A stretch of 40,089 bases of DNA from contig JAJZUU010000023.1 of the NCBI GenBank assembly GCA_021848325.1, positions 1 to 40,089 on the forward strand. Reading direction: 5' to 3'. Below, piece after piece: positions 39,878 to 40,089 of this stretch. Source of the DNA: Pseudomonadota bacterium. GTDB taxonomy: Bacteria; Pseudomonadota; Gammaproteobacteria; Burkholderiales; JAJZUU01. Below the pieces are notes generated by a model. That model saw nothing but the letters and a program-made list of their open reading frames with translations, ran no database searches and was not told the origin of the DNA. A program made the translations under genes and the position numbers. Each line of letters starts with the position of its first letter. The first letter of the stretch is position 1.

Positions 39878-40084
39878 CTAGGAGCCTGTCGGACTTAAAG
39901 GAAATCGGCTGCAAATCCGCCTGACCGGTCCATATTTCGCCGCTTTTTTGGTCAATAGAACAACTATTGACCTGCAAAATCGACAAAATCTGTCCTCGAC
40001 CAGCCGAATTTTGCGAGCAGCCGCTACGCGGCTTGCCTGCCTGACCCGCTTCGCTTCGATTCTTCAAGTCCGACAGGCTCCTAG
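39878..40084. mobile_element. 207-bp element with perfect 19-bp inverted ends (MITE-like)
   Basis: CTAGGAGCCTGTCGGACTT at 39878-39896 is the exact reverse complement of 40066-40084. The outer CTAG may be a self-complementary target duplication. The interior has no convincing gene but has a second hairpin (GGTCAATAG-aacaa-CTATTGACC, 39950-39972). It looks like a miniature inverted-repeat element moved in trans by a full-size IS with the same ends (IS1182-like ends are a guess). It sits just upstream of the efflux operon and could affect its promoter. Confidence 0.8.
39950..39972. repeat. 9-bp internal hairpin of the MITE-like element
   Basis: GGTCAATAG pairs perfectly with CTATTGACC around a 5-nt loop. 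It is preceded by a T-run (cttttttgg), so on the minus strand the hairpin is followed by a run of A on the plus-strand view and T on neither side downstream; a terminator role is therefore doubtful. Confidence 0.5.
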
Positions 40085-40089
40085 AAACG

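Noticed and set aside
39867-40067. 66-codon open frame inside the MITE-like element
   Set aside because: No ribosome site and no domain; it spans the repeat structure. It may echo the end of a transposase but cannot be supported as a gene.

Overview
The window looks like chromosomal DNA of a GC-rich, microaerobic, nitrogen-fixing betaproteobacterium. The evidence is the nif gene order (nifHDK, a [2Fe-2S] ferredoxin, nifENX, two small nif-associated genes, fdxB, nifQ, and an opposing nifV-nifW-fixABCX operon), sigma-54/NifA control sites, a complete cbb3 oxidase operon, and recX-alaS next to the cluster. The genus cannot be named from the sequence alone.

Layout. 1-1250 is a graveyard of three broken insertion sequences (IS1595-type, ISAzo13-type and an IS21 IstB remnant). 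1495-2169 is a HigB/RelE-type toxin and XRE antitoxin pair; the toxin appears to carry a stop at codon 7. 2170-2827 holds no convincing gene. 2828-11009 is ccoI-ccoS followed by ccoNOQPGH and a tiny DUF3149 membrane protein. An FNR/ANR-type promoter lies inside and just after the end of ccoS, so the structural operon can be switched on separately under low oxygen. 11010-11461 is the nifH control region, with two NifA sites, a -24/-12 promoter and a long leader. 11462-20942 is the main nif operon, punctuated by several strong non-terminator-like hairpins.

20959-27212 runs on the opposite strand: nifV-nifW-fixA-fixB-fixC-fixX from its own sigma-54/NifA promoter, then a thioredoxin-like [2Fe-2S] ferredoxin, and a single-domain globin that seems to have its own sigma-70 promoter. 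recX and alaS (27589-30643) close the conserved part. 30720-39804 is an accessory metal/envelope region on the minus strand: a frameshifted scrap of an RND pump gene, a 1046-residue fusion of a P-type ATPase with a PAP2 phosphatase, and a CzcC/CzcB/CzcA-like tripartite efflux operon. A 207-bp element with perfect 19-bp inverted ends sits at the right edge.

How the genes fit together. The cbb3 oxidase gives high-affinity respiration that keeps oxygen low and supplies ATP; the globin could bind or deliver oxygen; FixABCX and the ferredoxins supply low-potential electrons; NifHDK reduces N2; NifE, NifN, NifX, NifQ and NifV serve FeMo-cofactor synthesis. nifB, nifU, nifS, nifA and nifM are not in the window and must be elsewhere if the system works. 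The most unusual protein is the ATPase-PAP2 fusion. The most unusual non-coding feature is the set of GC-rich hairpins in the nif operon, two of which share the same 9-bp stem.
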